Below are positions 49,768 through 61,269 of a stretch of DNA of 64,000 nucleotides, one piece after another. Under the pieces are notes generated by a model, which ran no database searches, was not told the DNA's origin, and saw nothing but the letters and a program-made list of their open reading frames with translations. The DNA is taken from positions 43,661,774 through 43,725,773 of the forward strand of contig CM037794.1 of NCBI GenBank assembly GCA_021229015.1. Direction: 5' to 3'. The stretch is from Solen grandis. Its lineage: Eukaryota; Mollusca; Bivalvia; Adapedonta; Solenidae. How positions within the stretch are numbered: the stretch's first letter is position 1; every line of letters begins with the position of its first letter. Made by a program: the position numbers and the translations under genes.

Positions 49768-51366
49768 TATTCCCTAATTCGAGTCTTTAGTTGTTTCAAC
49801 TTTTCCTTTATGGCAGCACACTCCTGGTCTTTTTCTTGTAGCCCTTTCTATATGAAACCCTTTTCTGCCTTTTGTTGGTCCATCTCTTATGACTACAATT
49901 GAAAAAAAGAAGAAATAATTAAAGGACTAAAAATCTTTGACAATGTTAACAATGCTGCCCCAGCCAGCAGAGCTACCTAACACCTACTGGTCAAAAGAAA
50001 CGGGGCAGCAGAACTTTCTTGGCCAGAGTGAGTGAGCTGAATGTAAGCAAACTAGAAAACATAGGAATATTGCTTCAGTGTCTGGGGATAGTATCAACAG
50101 AAGGTCTGACACAGCTGAGAATTTTTTGCAAAGAATTCTATGAAATTCATGTTGCATCTCTAAAATATGGTAAACAAAATGAAACAAAGGTTAAACCAAT
50201 GTAAACGCCATATTGGGGGCTCATAATTAACAATGCATTTCCTTTTTCTGGAGAAACACATAATGACAAAGTGTGTGAAAAGGGTAAAACTTAAATTAAG
50301 AACCCACTCATTAGTGTAGGGCACATAGTTTTAAACAAAATGCATGTAATAATACTGCCTTTATATAGAAAGAAACAATCAAGAAATTTAAACTGAAAAA
50401 TAAGTCATGCATATCATATGTATGTCCAAGTCCATTAATTTGATATATTTCATTTTCTTACCAAAGTATGTAAAGTATGTAACCTTTTGTCTGACATCAA
50501 TAATCATGGCAATTAAATATGGGCTCTATCTATGGGTAGTTTCTACAGGGATGAAAATCAGTATTTATTATCATTTATTATCATTTATATTGTTGAGCAA
50601 AATATTTTTCTATCAATCTGCCAGGTCTTTAGTATGATTTTGTGCATAACACAGGAATGGTTCATGATTAATTAAAAAAGTCTACTGATATGTAACCTCA
50701 GTACTTCTCTCCCCCCCCCCCCATTATAACTCAAACTTGATATATTGATTTGCTATATAGGAAGAAAATGTAAGAATAAAGAATAAAGCCAGAAGCTTAC
50801 TCAGTCTTGCCATTGATCTGATCCAGTATAAACTGCACATTCAGGTGATGGAAGGTGTCCACTTTTTTCCATCAGTTGGAATGGGGTCTGGGAAAAGATC
50901 TATAGGACACTTTTCTCCAACCAATTGCTGAAAATTGCATGTGACTTTTAGTATATTTAAATATACTTATATTACTTTTACAGTTATATTATTAAAATAT
51001 AGAATATATATTAGATCTAGATCTACTCATTATTTTGTTGTGCTTATCTGATACTACAATAAACGACAGTCAGTGTAAGAACACATGCGATACTTATGAT
51101 AAAGTGGAATGTCATTCATTTCATTTGGAAATAGACCGAAAAGTTAAGAAAATTTAACTGAAAATGTACGAACAATACATTCATAAGAAATATTTTTTTC
51201 ATTCATCTATCCATCTCTGCATATTGCCAAACTCTCTCGTGAGTGTTTAAGGCAGCAATTAATTTTTGTTTCGGTTGATTGCTAAACAACTCACCTCCGA
51301 GCAGAATAACCTCAAAAGTACACTGGTTGTGTCTTGCCATTTTCCTCTCGGAATGCCTTTATCCAT
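49768..51366 (-). pseudogene. Minus-strand multi-exon gene remnant (uncharacterised)
   Basis: Exon A, 51366-51295, begins MDKGIPRGKWQDTTSVLLRL, has exactly 24 codons and ends at a GAG|GTGAGT donor. Exon B, 50927-50801, follows an ATTTTCAG acceptor in matching phase 0, reads QLVGEKCPIDLFPDPIPTDG and then, only after a one-base shift in an A6 run, KVDTFHHLNVQFILDQINGK to a GTAAGC donor. A third segment, 49892-49768, after TTGTAG, can read as a coiled-coil tail (GLQEKDQECAAIKEKLKQLK, then TRIRE and a stop), but another frame is also open. The splice sites argue for a once-real gene; the frame breaks argue for decay or consensus errors. I do not recognise the family. W..TT..LLRL in exon A faintly recalls SANT/MADF-type transposon proteins. 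Confidence 0.35.
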
Positions 51367-52224
51367 CGCAGATATTTTTATATTTTTGCTTTGGGTTCGG
51401 GAATATCATAGATTTAATGCTTTTCATGGGATCTGGGTATCTGTTGCACATAGCCCTCGCATTACTCCATACCAATCATAAAATTTAGAGAATCTAGATC
51501 TTTGACGTTTGGTTGCTGTGTAGTAGCTTGTGAGCACAAGATGGTGGATAGCAACAAGTAGAACGCACTCAATGTTTAGCGGTAATCTGATTGGTTTAAA
51601 ATTCTCACCTCGGAACCGTCCATTATAAACAATCCCAGTTTATCTATATGACGTGTTTAAATGACGTCATAAATGACATCAGACGCTGAAAGTTTCATTC
51701 TCTGTCGAATTCTTGAAGAGCTTAGATGTAGATCTACTCATCTCTTCCCAAAACATGAAATTATAGTTTCATCTTTGGAATGAAGGTTTATTTTATCATT
51801 TTATCTTATCGCTTCATATTTTCATTAGAAATTATATATTTTTTATGTTCTCAGATGAAGAAATATGATGTGTATTAAGATAGATCAAGCTCCATTTATG
51901 ATTCTGTATTTATTCCGTAGAGATTATTTGATAAAAATAAAAATAAAAAATCTGTCAATCGTTATACACTGCACATGATTGCATCAAAGCCGGGATCGAA
52001 CTCAGTTTAGTTTGATGGATAATGATGAGTTATGAATTGACGTTGATAATTCTTGATTTAAATTTAGATAAAAAATATTCTAATTGTCTATTATATGCTT
52101 ATAACATGTTTACGCTAGTTTTCTTTCTTTTTTAACAGGGAAGCCACCATCTGGGGAAATAAATGTCAACCACATAGACGACTAGTATCCTTGGCATGTA
52201 TGTGAGTTTAAAAATTAGAAATAT

Positions 52225-52480
52225 CCCTGTCTATCTGCCTGCCTGACTGTTTGCCTGTCTATCTATATATATTATTTCTTCTATGCCTCTTTCTTTTTGT
52301 CTTATCTATCTACCTGCCTAACAGTCTGTCTCCAATGCATCTGTCTGTCTGTCCTCCTATCTGTCTGTCTTTCCTTCCTATTCGTCTATAAACCTGCCTG
52401 GATACCTATCTGTCTGTTTATATATCTGTTTGTCTGTATGTCTGTTTGTGTTTTTATCCGCTTGCCTGCCTGCCTGTGTA
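52225..52480. repeat. Imperfect CTGT/CTAT/CCTG tetranucleotide repeat
   Basis: About 250 bp of mixed (CTGT)n, (CTAT)n and (CCTG)n units. The Cys/Leu/Ser-rich ORF across it is an artefact. Confidence 0.9.
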
Positions 52481-52704
52481 GTGTAACACTGTGAGCCCTG
52501 GGACTTAAGTATAACGAAGATAGGTTTAGCCAACTAGTAACTTTATTATATATACCATCGACAGGTCAATAGTTAACCCAGTCTTTACAAGTGGCGTACA
52601 TGGCTAACTAGCCCAGACTAGCCTGCAAGCTAGCCCATTCGGAACACCTCGCCCATTTCTACGAAATAACCTCGGAGGTAAGTAGTAGCCATAGTGGAAC
52701 TACT

Positions 52705-52749
52705 TTTCGGTCACGTGGTGTAAATAGTGAGAACAAAGATGGCGGCCGT
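52705..52749 (+). promoter_or_regulatory. Start-site region of the DUF6589-like gene: E-box and YY1-like motif
   Basis: A perfect CACGTG E-box (52712-52717) lies about 22 bp before the ATG, and the ATG itself is inside AAGATGGCGGC (52736-52746), the classical YY1 motif found at animal transcription and translation starts. Local GC content is raised compared with the flanks. This supports ATG 52739 over the upstream in-frame GTG at 52727. Confidence 0.5.
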
Positions 52750-55700
52750 CTGTTGTACATGCGGTGAGTGTAAGACAATTGTTTTCAACACCACAATCGG
52801 CAAAAAGGCCTTTGAAAGCAACATTCCAGGATTATTCAAGGATGCCCTTGGGATATTACCGAATAAGGACGGCAAAATATGCAGACCGTGTCTGAAAAAT
52901 TTGGAAAAGTTTGCTGAATTCAAGGCAAAAGCGTTGTCTCTGGTTAGTAAAAGATTTTAAGTTTCAATAACCTCAAGTATTCAGTTCTCGGCTTATTGTT
53001 ATTCTCGGACTATGTACACGAATGCAATATCTCATGTAAATTTAAAGGGAAACCATCGACAATTGGTAGAATTGATTGATATTTGTTTTCAAACTGTTTT
53101 TATTGAAAATAAAGATGTACTGTAGTCTACCTATCATTTTCACTAATGCCTCTTTTTATCATGTTTTAAACCATTTGCTAAATCTATCGATAACACTTGG
53201 CAGATGGGTGGTGACTGATTTATGTTAACCCAAACATCTGCTCTTTAAATAGTGTGTTTGATTATGAATACACTTCTCAACCATCCTATGTACGGAAGTC
53301 CATTAGGGCCATAGTTGTTATTAATCTGATAACAAAATTCACACTTGGTAATTATAACACAGCATGCCCATTTACTTGGAGTAGAGGATTTTTTTATCCC
53401 CAAATTTGGTCATGTACCTCAAAATTGTAGGGACTCTGACTCTCTGTATGAAACTTGAATGGATACAAATACAAACTTCAGGAAAATTAGCAATTGTACC
53501 CCCAGTTTCAAAACTCAGAGGGCATCCTATCTACACCAAACTGTGATGTTAAGAAGAACACAGAACTTCATTGCTACTGTTGTTGATAGATTTTATCATA
53601 TGTGCACCATACTCATGACAGACTCAGTTTGACTCTTGAGTTCACTGTCGAGAACTCAAGATGACGTTTTTGAAATGTTGGCTTTTGACAGTTGTTATTT
53701 TAAATTAGTTTTCAGTTACCAATGACAATTTATTAAATTTGAAGAGAAGTTATTGATGCATTTGCCATTTGCATGAAATTTGAATTGCTAATACTGTAAA
53801 TAATCTTATGTTTTATTAATATTTATGCTATTATGTAAATAAATAGCTTTTTCATTATTTTAAATTTAATTTTTATTGAGTAGATTGAGAAACAATTTCT
53901 TACAACTTGAACAATTAACTCCTGACAGTTCCTGGGTTGGACCAGTACTTTGCGCCTTGGAAGGATATGGAAAATCCTTGCCCCCCAGCATTGGCCAATA
54001 GGGTTCAGAATGTCTAACCCACAACTTTTGTATGAGCAGACATGAGGCAACCATGAATGATGATGTAAGTCATTGTTATTAATAATGGGTCCCTCAAAAA
54101 CTATTAATTTGTTGGAACAATTTCAGGAAAGAAAACCTGATGATGTTGACTTAGGAACCCCAACACATAGTGCAGAGAGAAAAAGACCTATATCAACACC
54201 AAAGAATCCAACACCAAAAAGAAGGCCAGTGATTGACCAGATTATTTCTTCTGTAGAAAAGCTTAGACTATCAGGTAGGCTTTTCTACAAAATTTATTTA
54301 AAAAAATCAATTTATTAAAAAAAATCATCATGGATGATTTAAACAAAAGGTTTTTGCTATTCTTTATATTGAATATTCAGCTCACTCTGATTATTAATAT
54401 TCTTGGAAGTTGGAACTAATTCTGTATAAATTAAATGAAATTTTTTGCACTGAATAAGTTTTCCGGAGATACGTAGTCTGTCTCATAATTGTTAATCCAC
54501 CATTATAGCGTAACTAAGCTACTGCATATTATTGGTGCATGTTTAAAGGTAGAACTATATATGTACATTTTTTTCTATGCATTCAGCTCATGTGTATGTT
54601 TTGGTCAACTTCAGCAGAGAACCAAGAACAGAGGACGCATACGGCATCAAAAAAGAAACTGGCTTTTGAATCTGATGGGAAGAGCTACAGTGTTGATATT
54701 TCACATGCAGGTAAACAAGTTTATAATGGAAAGTAAACATTTTCTACTGATTACTTTAAAATTATTTTAAATTGTATTTTAGTATCTAAGAGCATGTTTC
54801 CATTTTATATACCTAAAATAATTTTGATTACAATTAAGAATTACTTTTTAGTCTGCTTGATGCTTATGAAGCATAAAAAATATTGATTTTTTTATTTAAA
54901 TAGGAGAGAGAGGGCAGAAAGGGGGAACTTCTACAGCTACAAAGACATACCAAATTGAAGTGGAACACAGTTATGGTAGTACTCCTTTCAATGCAGGTAA
55001 GTGAATACAGGTGGTATTTTGCCATAAGTCTTTCTGCTTAGTAGTTTTTTTTTGTTGTTTTTTTTGTTGTTTTTTTTTTTATTGTGGGTTTTTGAACAGG
55101 AGAGGATCTTAGACATGCAGCTGCCATTATTGATATAGCAGCTGTTGTATTAAATTGGGCTTTCAGATAATTTATATACTTTATACATTACCATAAAGGT
55201 GTCAAGTTTTGGGCTGGTGAAAAACTTATATACTTTATACATAACCATATAAAGGTGTCAAGCTGTTTCACAAGCCCAGATTTAGAAATACACCAACTGG
55301 CCTTCATGGGTAATCATTACCAGCCTGAATATTTTTGCAAGCAACTGGCTCACTTTCTGTTTTGGATCAGTGGTGGGAAACTACTCATAATCTTAGATAT
55401 AATTCATTTACTTATACATCTTTATGTTATAAATGTATTTGAATTTCACCTAGTTGTCTTATATTTTGTCTTCAAATCCATTTTATGCAATATTTCAAAC
55501 ACATTTATTTGGTTTATTACTTTAGTTAACATCAGCTCAGCTGGCTTTCCTTAATTATTAAGCTTTAGCCAAAATCTCTCCAAAGCAACTAGCTTTCTTT
55601 CCTGGAAAAACATTAAAAAAATAAAAGCACACAATATGGTCCAGGCTCTTAAACAATAATTTGTTGATCCAGGAACAACCTTCAGACCATTGCATTTCCC

Positions 55701-57361
55701 ATTGCTGTAAATAATGAACTGACTTGCTGATTTAAGTAAATGACAAAGATATATTAAACATTAAAATATTCATGACCATACCGTGTGGTGTATCACATCA
55801 TTTTAAGCTACCATAGGCAGCATATTTTGCCTCGATTTGGAGAAGAAAACTGCTTATTTCGTTTATCTCTTCATCAATTTTAATACAGCAGTTCACTTCT
55901 AGGAATCAAGGCAAATTATGCTGCTTATGATAGCTTAAAATGACATCATGTACCACACTGAAAACCAAAGTTTTGAATTTGATCAATTTTTGTTTATTTG
56001 CAGGATCAACAAAAGAAAAAGGGTCAGAAAAGGGAGCACAATCAGAATGTTCTGACAAAGGGGCACTCATTTTAGAGTTACAGGCAGCATTTTCTCTGTG
56101 TCTAAGAAAGGTTGCAGTATACTCTTTGAAAAGGATGCAGGCCAACTAAGTCAAAATCACAAACTTTTTCAGGCTATTTTGATGGAAATTAAAACTAAGC
56201 TCCCTTTTCTGTACGAAGTTTTAGTTTCATTGACTGGAGATGTGGGATCCAAATCTGCCACAATATGTACAATATATGGCATGTTGATGCACAGCAGAAA
56301 CATGCAGGCCTCTGCTATCCAACGACTTTGGACTACTGCTGCAATTAAATGTCATGCAGACAACAAGGTAAATAAAACAATTTCTAATATTACAGAACTT
56401 TAAATCCATTATTAAATCTTTAATAACACTGTGACCTAGAAAAATATCTAAATATTTGTTTAAATTGTTATGAAATGGAGAAGCTAGGAAAGTAAATTGG
56501 CACTTTTTCAGTATCATATTGGACACATTTTTATGCCTTTTTTTAATGCTGTTTCATTTATTCTGTCAGTTTTATGGCTTAGAAATAAATAATACAAATT
56601 ATGTGAAAGTAAAAGCAGTTGACAAGAAACGTTCCTTGGACCTAAAAATGTCACTTACATGGGTACCAGGTGTATATGCGGCTCGTATGCTGTTTGTATT
56701 CTGAATATAATTTCATACCTGTATAATGCAGTTCATTCTATTAATCATTTTTCAGCTTCTACAACGTCTCAATAAAATCAACATTACATTGTCTGCAGAA
56801 AGCAAAAGAACAATCATAAAAGAATTCGGATGTGAGACCACAAATAAAGTTTTGAAGGCTGTATTAGAAGGAAAAAATGGAAAAATAAATGGAGACAATC
56901 TGGATTTGCGTGTGTCAACAAATGACATTAGAATGTCCAATCAAGACCGTGATTATCATTTCTTTGCTAGTGACTGGACCCCATTTAGAGTAAACAATGA
57001 AGATTTTGAAAATGACTTTCTAAAGAATGAACTTGACAAGCCTAAGAAGTCTGTAGAACTTGGGTGTTTCATTCCCACAGAAGACGAGACAGCAATATTC
57101 AAATCTGCCACCAAGATTCTTATTGCAAGGGAGTTACTAGGAACCTTTAAAGCATTCAAGTGGATGGAACTTATTGTGCCAATGCATATTGAGCATCCCT
57201 TATCAGACATTATGGCAAGAAAGAGTGAGTCGCACATTCTTCCAATATTATTGAAGAATGAAGCAAAGTATGAAGACTGCGTCGAGATTCTCAATTCATA
57301 TGTACACGAAGTAGTTGACTTGTACAACAAGGCGGAACGAGGTCTACAGCATGACACTGTT
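52739..57361 (+). CDS. DUF6589-like protein, six exons, truncated by an assembly gap
   Basis: Exons: 52739-52942 (68 codons, phase 0 out), 54127-54274 (phase 1 out), 54615-54710 (phase 1), 54904-54996 (phase 1), 56004-56367 (phase 0 out) and 56756-57361, cut by the gap. All junctions are GT-AG and all phases agree. Exon 1 starts MAAVCCTCGEC and has a second pair ICRPC (C48, C51), a likely zinc-binding module. Exons 2-4 are polar linker. Exons 5-6 carry an extended domain: KTKLPFLYEVLVSLTGD, CTIYGMLMHSRNMQASAIQR, GDNLDLRVSTNDIRM..NQ.RDYHFF and HPLSDIMARKSESHILPILL followed by KNEAKYEDCVEILNSYVHEV. This order matches my memory of DUF6589 proteins, a multicopy, probably transposon-related family of invertebrates and fungi; the family's usual GDQLT-type motif would fall in the gap. 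One A is missing in 56107-56109: restoring it links FSLCLRK to GCSILFEKDAG and makes the six exons exactly 504 codons. Without it translation stops at MQAN (56149). Either a consensus error or a pseudogene. Confidence 0.7.
55170..55262. repeat. Short direct repeat in intron 4
   Basis: 'tttatatactttatacatta' plus 'aaaggtgtcaag' recurs about 56 bp later with 'cataaccatat' in the middle. Confidence 0.7.
55781..55960. mobile_element. Small inverted-repeat element (MITE) in intron 4 of the DUF6589-like gene
   Basis: The left arm (ccgtgtggtgtatcacatca then ttttaagctaccataggcag) and the reverse complement of the right arm (cagtgtggtacatgatgtca then ttttaagctatcataagcag) align for about 60 bp. The element is only 180 bp, so it is nearly all inverted repeat and would fold into a long hairpin in the intron RNA. 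No clear target duplication. Confidence 0.75.
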
Positions 57362-57461
57362 NNNNNNNNNNNNNNNNNNNNNNNNNNNNNNNNNNNNNNN
57401 NNNNNNNNNNNNNNNNNNNNNNNNNNNNNNNNNNNNNNNNNNNNNNNNNNNNNNNNNNNNN
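57362..57461. other. Assembly gap (100 N)
   Basis: Exactly 100 N. It interrupts exon 6 of the DUF6589-like gene and is followed directly by a tandem array, so the gene 3' part is lost and apparent ORFs across the gap are not real. Confidence 0.99.
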
Positions 57462-58560
57462 ACGCGTTATCTATATACATTAAACTACTGGAAGGATTTT
57501 ATGAACTTGCTGTCAATGATCCTTAGACATTGTAGCAGCGCGTTATCTATATAGCATTGAGTTACCTCCCCTATTCACCAAGTTATGCCCCTTTGATGAT
57601 TTTTGCATTACAAACTTCTGCGGACTACTCCGCCTAAACTACTGGAAGGATTTTAATGATACTTGCTGTCAATGATCCTTAGACATTGTAGCAGCGCGTT
57701 ATCTATATAGCATTGAGTTACCTCCCCTATTCACCAAGTTATGCCCCTTTGATGATTTTTGCATTACAAACTTCTGCGGACTACTCCCTAAACTACTGGA
57801 AGGATTTTTGAACTTCTGCAACCCCTATTTACCAAGTTATGCCCCTTTGATGATTTTTGCATTACAAACTTCTGCGGACTACTCCTTCTAAACTACTGGA
57901 AGGATTTTGATGAAACTTACTGGCAATGATCCTTAGACATCTATATAGCATTGAGTTACCTCCCCTATTTACCAAGTTATGCCCCTTTGATGATTTTTGC
58001 ATTACAAACTTCTGCGGACTACTCCTTCTAAACTACTGGAAGGATTTTGATGAAACTTGCTGGCAGTGATCCTTAGACATTGTATAAGCGCGTTATCTAT
58101 ATATCATTTGGTTACCTCCCCTATTTTCCAAGTTATGCCCCTTTGATGATTTTTGCATTACAAACTTCTGCGGACTACTTCGCCTAAACTACTGGAAGGA
58201 TTTTGATGAAACTTGCTGCCATTCATCCTTAGACATTGTAGAAGCATGTGTTAGTTATATAACATTGGATTACCTCCCTTTATTATAGTTATGCCCCTTT
58301 GATGATTTTTGCTTTACAATTTTCTGCAGACTACTCCTCCCATTGGATTACCTCCCTTTTTTATAGTTATGCCCCTTTGATGATTTTTGCTTTACAATTT
58401 TCTGCAGACTACTCCTCCTAAACTACTGGAGGGATTTCAATGAAACTTGCTGTCATTCAACCTTAGACATTGTAGTAGCGCTTTTTCTATATAACATTGG
58501 GTTACCCCCCCCCTCCCCCTGTTTTAAAGATATGTCCCTTTGATGGTATTTGTTTTACAA
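57462..58560. repeat. 156-bp tandem repeat array
   Basis: Units with landmarks 'gttacctcccctatt', 'agttatgcccctttgatgat', 'acaaacttctgcggactact', 'aaactactggaaggattt' and 'gatccttagacattgta' repeat. Two good copies are offset by 156 bp ('tgtcaatgatccttagacat' at 57511 and 57667). Some copies carry internal deletions and the last ones are more diverged. About seven units in total. It begins right at the gap. Confidence 0.9.
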
Positions 58561-58784
58561 TTTTCTTCCATTGATAGATTTCAGTGAATATAACATAACG
58601 GCCATCCTGGATTATTATTTGGGGTGTTACAAAGGATCACTAGATTTCCATGTAGTTGGCACATATGTCCTCTATATACGTATTAAGATGGAGTGTTGTA
58701 TGCAAGAATCTGATTTCATGCTCCAAAGCCATGTTTGACAAAAACACTTGCGGGGGGGTATTAGTAAGCCCTTAGGCGACAGTT

Positions 58785-61160
58785 CTAGTTTCTGCTAGTT
58801 GCATTTAAGTTGATTTTTTCACATTGGGCATTGAAGGCTATTTTAGTTTCAATTGGAAGATGGTCACTGCCTAGTGAGTTGTTGATGGTATAGAATTCAA
58901 ATTGGGCCTGTAGTTTGGAGGGTACTAGAACCAGATTAACTGCACTGTCTTGATGACCATGAGTGTTGGCTGTCCAAGTGACTTGACCATTAATTATGCT
59001 TAAGTTATTGATGTTGGAGAAATTAAGAAGGTGTTGAGCCTCGCCGTCACATTGGAAGTCTCCTTCTGGGTTCCACATAACGTGTTTGAGGTTAAAATCT
59101 CCATTAGTATTGAGTTTTTACTTATATTTTTGAAAGTTTCTTCATAATTTGATTTTGTGTTGTATCTGGTATGGGATACATAAACATTGTATATCTCCAT
59201 AGAGTCATTGTGGCCATATTGTATATCTCCATAGTGTCATTGTGGCCATATAGTTTAATTCCACATATTTCTATTTTATTATTATTTGGTATGTTTATGT
59301 CAGTGTATTGAAGGCCATTCCTAACATAAATGCATACTCCCCCCCCCTATTGTTCCCATTTGACCTTATTTTCTTGACTGGGTTTTGATAGCCTTTTAGT
59401 TTTGGGGCAGTTTGATTGGGGTTGAGTTTGCTCTCCTGAATACAGATGACATCAATTGGATATTTTTTCATGCATAGAAGGTTTTGGAGCTCGAAAACTT
59501 TTTTTAGTTTTTTAGTTTGTCAGTTTTGAATGAGTTTGTGTTCCAAGAAATGACGGCGAGGCTGTGGTTTGCTTGAGTTTGTTGGCTAATCGCCGCCATT
59601 ATGATATTAGTCTATATTGTTAAATGACATTTAATATACTTGTCTAGCGAGAAAAGGGTAGGGGTGGGCCAAAGTGGCAGTTTTGTCTGAAAGGATTGAA
59701 CCTGTAGTGGGGCGGCGGTCTTCTATAATTGTATCTGTACCATGGATGGACATTTCTAGTTGGGATTGGAGGAAAGTAAGGTCCATTGTGACCCGGGAAA
59801 CGCGGACATCGAGTTTCATTGTTTTGTCTGTTGGGTCTGTGGGTGGGGATATTTGGTCTAGTTTGAGAATGAGAAGGGATTTTTGTCTCTCCCCTCCCCC
59901 CCCCCCCGCTGGCTACCTGTATTGTTTTTTTTGGGTGTGTACTTTTTCCTTAGTCTTTAATCTTTAAAACTGAAGTCTTGGGCTACAGCTAATCTGTCTT
60001 TCCTTAAGGTATTCCCATCCTAATAGCGATCAATTTCATCAAAGCCATGCATATAACTTAACAATACACATGTATATAAGTTTTTAAAGTGACAAACAAT
60101 GGTAATCTTAGGGGCAAATTAACATGTAATGATAAGTGACAGAAGTTCTTTTATTACCTCCCCTCAATTATTTTGTTGCCATGAGTTATATCCCCTGAAA
60201 ACTAAAAAAAAAGTGTTTTTCTCCATTTTTTGTGGTAAAGTTTGGATTTTTTTCATGGAAATTGATACAAAATCATAAAATGCATCTTTCTACCATGAGT
60301 TTTTCTCATAAATTAAATTCAGATTTTTATATTCATAGAAAATACATATTTTCCATAGGCTTCAATGTTAACTTATATGCGGATTATCTCCCCCAAATTA
60401 GATAAAACTTGAAAAAACTCTTGGTGAAATATTTTTATTTTTGAATGTCTTCAAAGTGACAAAATTTCATAGAAATATAACCATCTAATGGCAAGATATG
60501 AAATATGGCTATTAGGACGGGAATACCTTAATTTGAAGTTGAGGGATTTTCCTTTTTTGTGGGTGATTTTGGCACAGTGTCCTCCTCTTTTGGCCATGAA
60601 GGCAAAATCTATTTCATAACAGTCAAAATGACTGTTATCCATGTAGCTGGACTAGTTTCAGGTGAACGGGTGGGCTGGTCAGAGATGAGGATGGGATTAT
60701 TGTCAGACCCTTTTCCTGTTTTTTTGGAGGGGGTGGGGCTTGGCTTCTTTTTCCTTACAGTGGTGAATTCCAATTCATTTTGACCTTTATTGGTGGGTGG
60801 GGTGTTGACCAAATGTTGGGGCGGGGATTGGTTTGTCAGGGTATCCGAGTCAGTTTCATCCGTGGTTTCTAAAGGGGTAGGAGTTTCAGGGGTGTTGGGT
60901 GGTCTACTGCCCCTTTTTCTTTCGGAGATAGGAAAAAAGTACCCTTCTTGTTTTGTTTTCGGGAGTCCCTGTTATCATGGAGTTATCTAATGTTTTGTTT
61001 GGGGTTTCCATTATGCCTATTCGTACCGGGATTTTTTCTCTAAACAGTTCTTTTGGTATTTTCAGTGCAATTGATTGTGCTGAAAACTGGGCTCGAGTCC
61101 CAGGGAACTTGAGCAATTACCCTGAGTTTGAGAATATGGCACAAAGGAAAAGGTACTTAT
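58785..61160 (-). pseudogene. LINE fragment: ORF1 plus endonuclease, interrupted by a TTAA element
   Basis: Reading from 61160 downward, ORF1 is recognisable in pieces: FPGTRAQFSAQSIALKIPKE with RREKIPVRIGIM-like basic/hydrophobic character, then a Pro/Thr/Lys-rich stretch (PSPTPSKKTGKGSDNNPI), then a C-terminal coiled-coil-like part (FLQSQLEMSIHGTDTIIEDR) ending at QVY and a stop near 59631. ORF2 starts about 30 nt later at ATG 59599 (MAAISQQTQANHSLAVISWN), with endonuclease motifs VICIQESKL, EIYNVYVSHTRYN, NGQVTWTANTHGHQDSAVNL and GSDHLPIETKI. It has at least one stop (after KTDKLKN) and frameshifts, and it ends at 58785 before any RT. Endonuclease of this style with a separate ORF1 fits I/Jockey-group LINEs. 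A 520-bp element sits inside ORF1 at 60008-60527. Confidence 0.8.
60008..60527. mobile_element. TTAA-flanked inverted-repeat element (piggyBac-type target) inside LINE ORF1
   Basis: The left end GGTATTCCCATCCTAATAGC and the reverse complement of the right end, GGTATTCCCGTCCTAATAGC, differ at one position of 20. TTAA lies on both sides (60004-60007 and 60528-60531). Removing the element and one TTAA rejoins LINE ORF1 in frame (minus strand: KSLNFK then LRKDRLAVAQDFSFKD). The inside has no transposase and is AT-rich. TTAA duplication is typical of piggyBac and Kolobok elements. Probably a MITE. Confidence 0.85.
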
Positions 61161-61269
61161 AATAGTTTGATCTTTTACTTCTGATTTGTATAATTGCAAG
61201 TAGCTTTTGCTGGGGTTTGACCTACATTTTTTAGAATGTAGTTCCTATTTCTAGCTGTTGTGGTTCAGT

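Noticed and set aside
52297..52494. Cys/Leu-rich 65-residue ORF
   Set aside because: Translation of the CTGT/CTAT tetranucleotide repeat.
53928..54050. Possible additional exon of the DUF6589-like gene (LDQYFAPWKDM...)
   Set aside because: It follows a CAG and is briefly protein-like, but exons 1 and 2 already join in phase without it and no suitable donor is in frame.
56111..56172. Alternative 62-nt intron explaining the exon 5 frame change
   Set aside because: GT...TTTTTCAG borders exist and phases fit, but the segment itself reads as good protein (GCSILFEKDAGQLSQNHKLF) once one A is added, so a missing base is the better explanation.
56726..57526. ORF continuing across the second gap into the 156-bp array
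   Set aside because: The part after the gap is tandem repeat; coding evidence stops at 57361.
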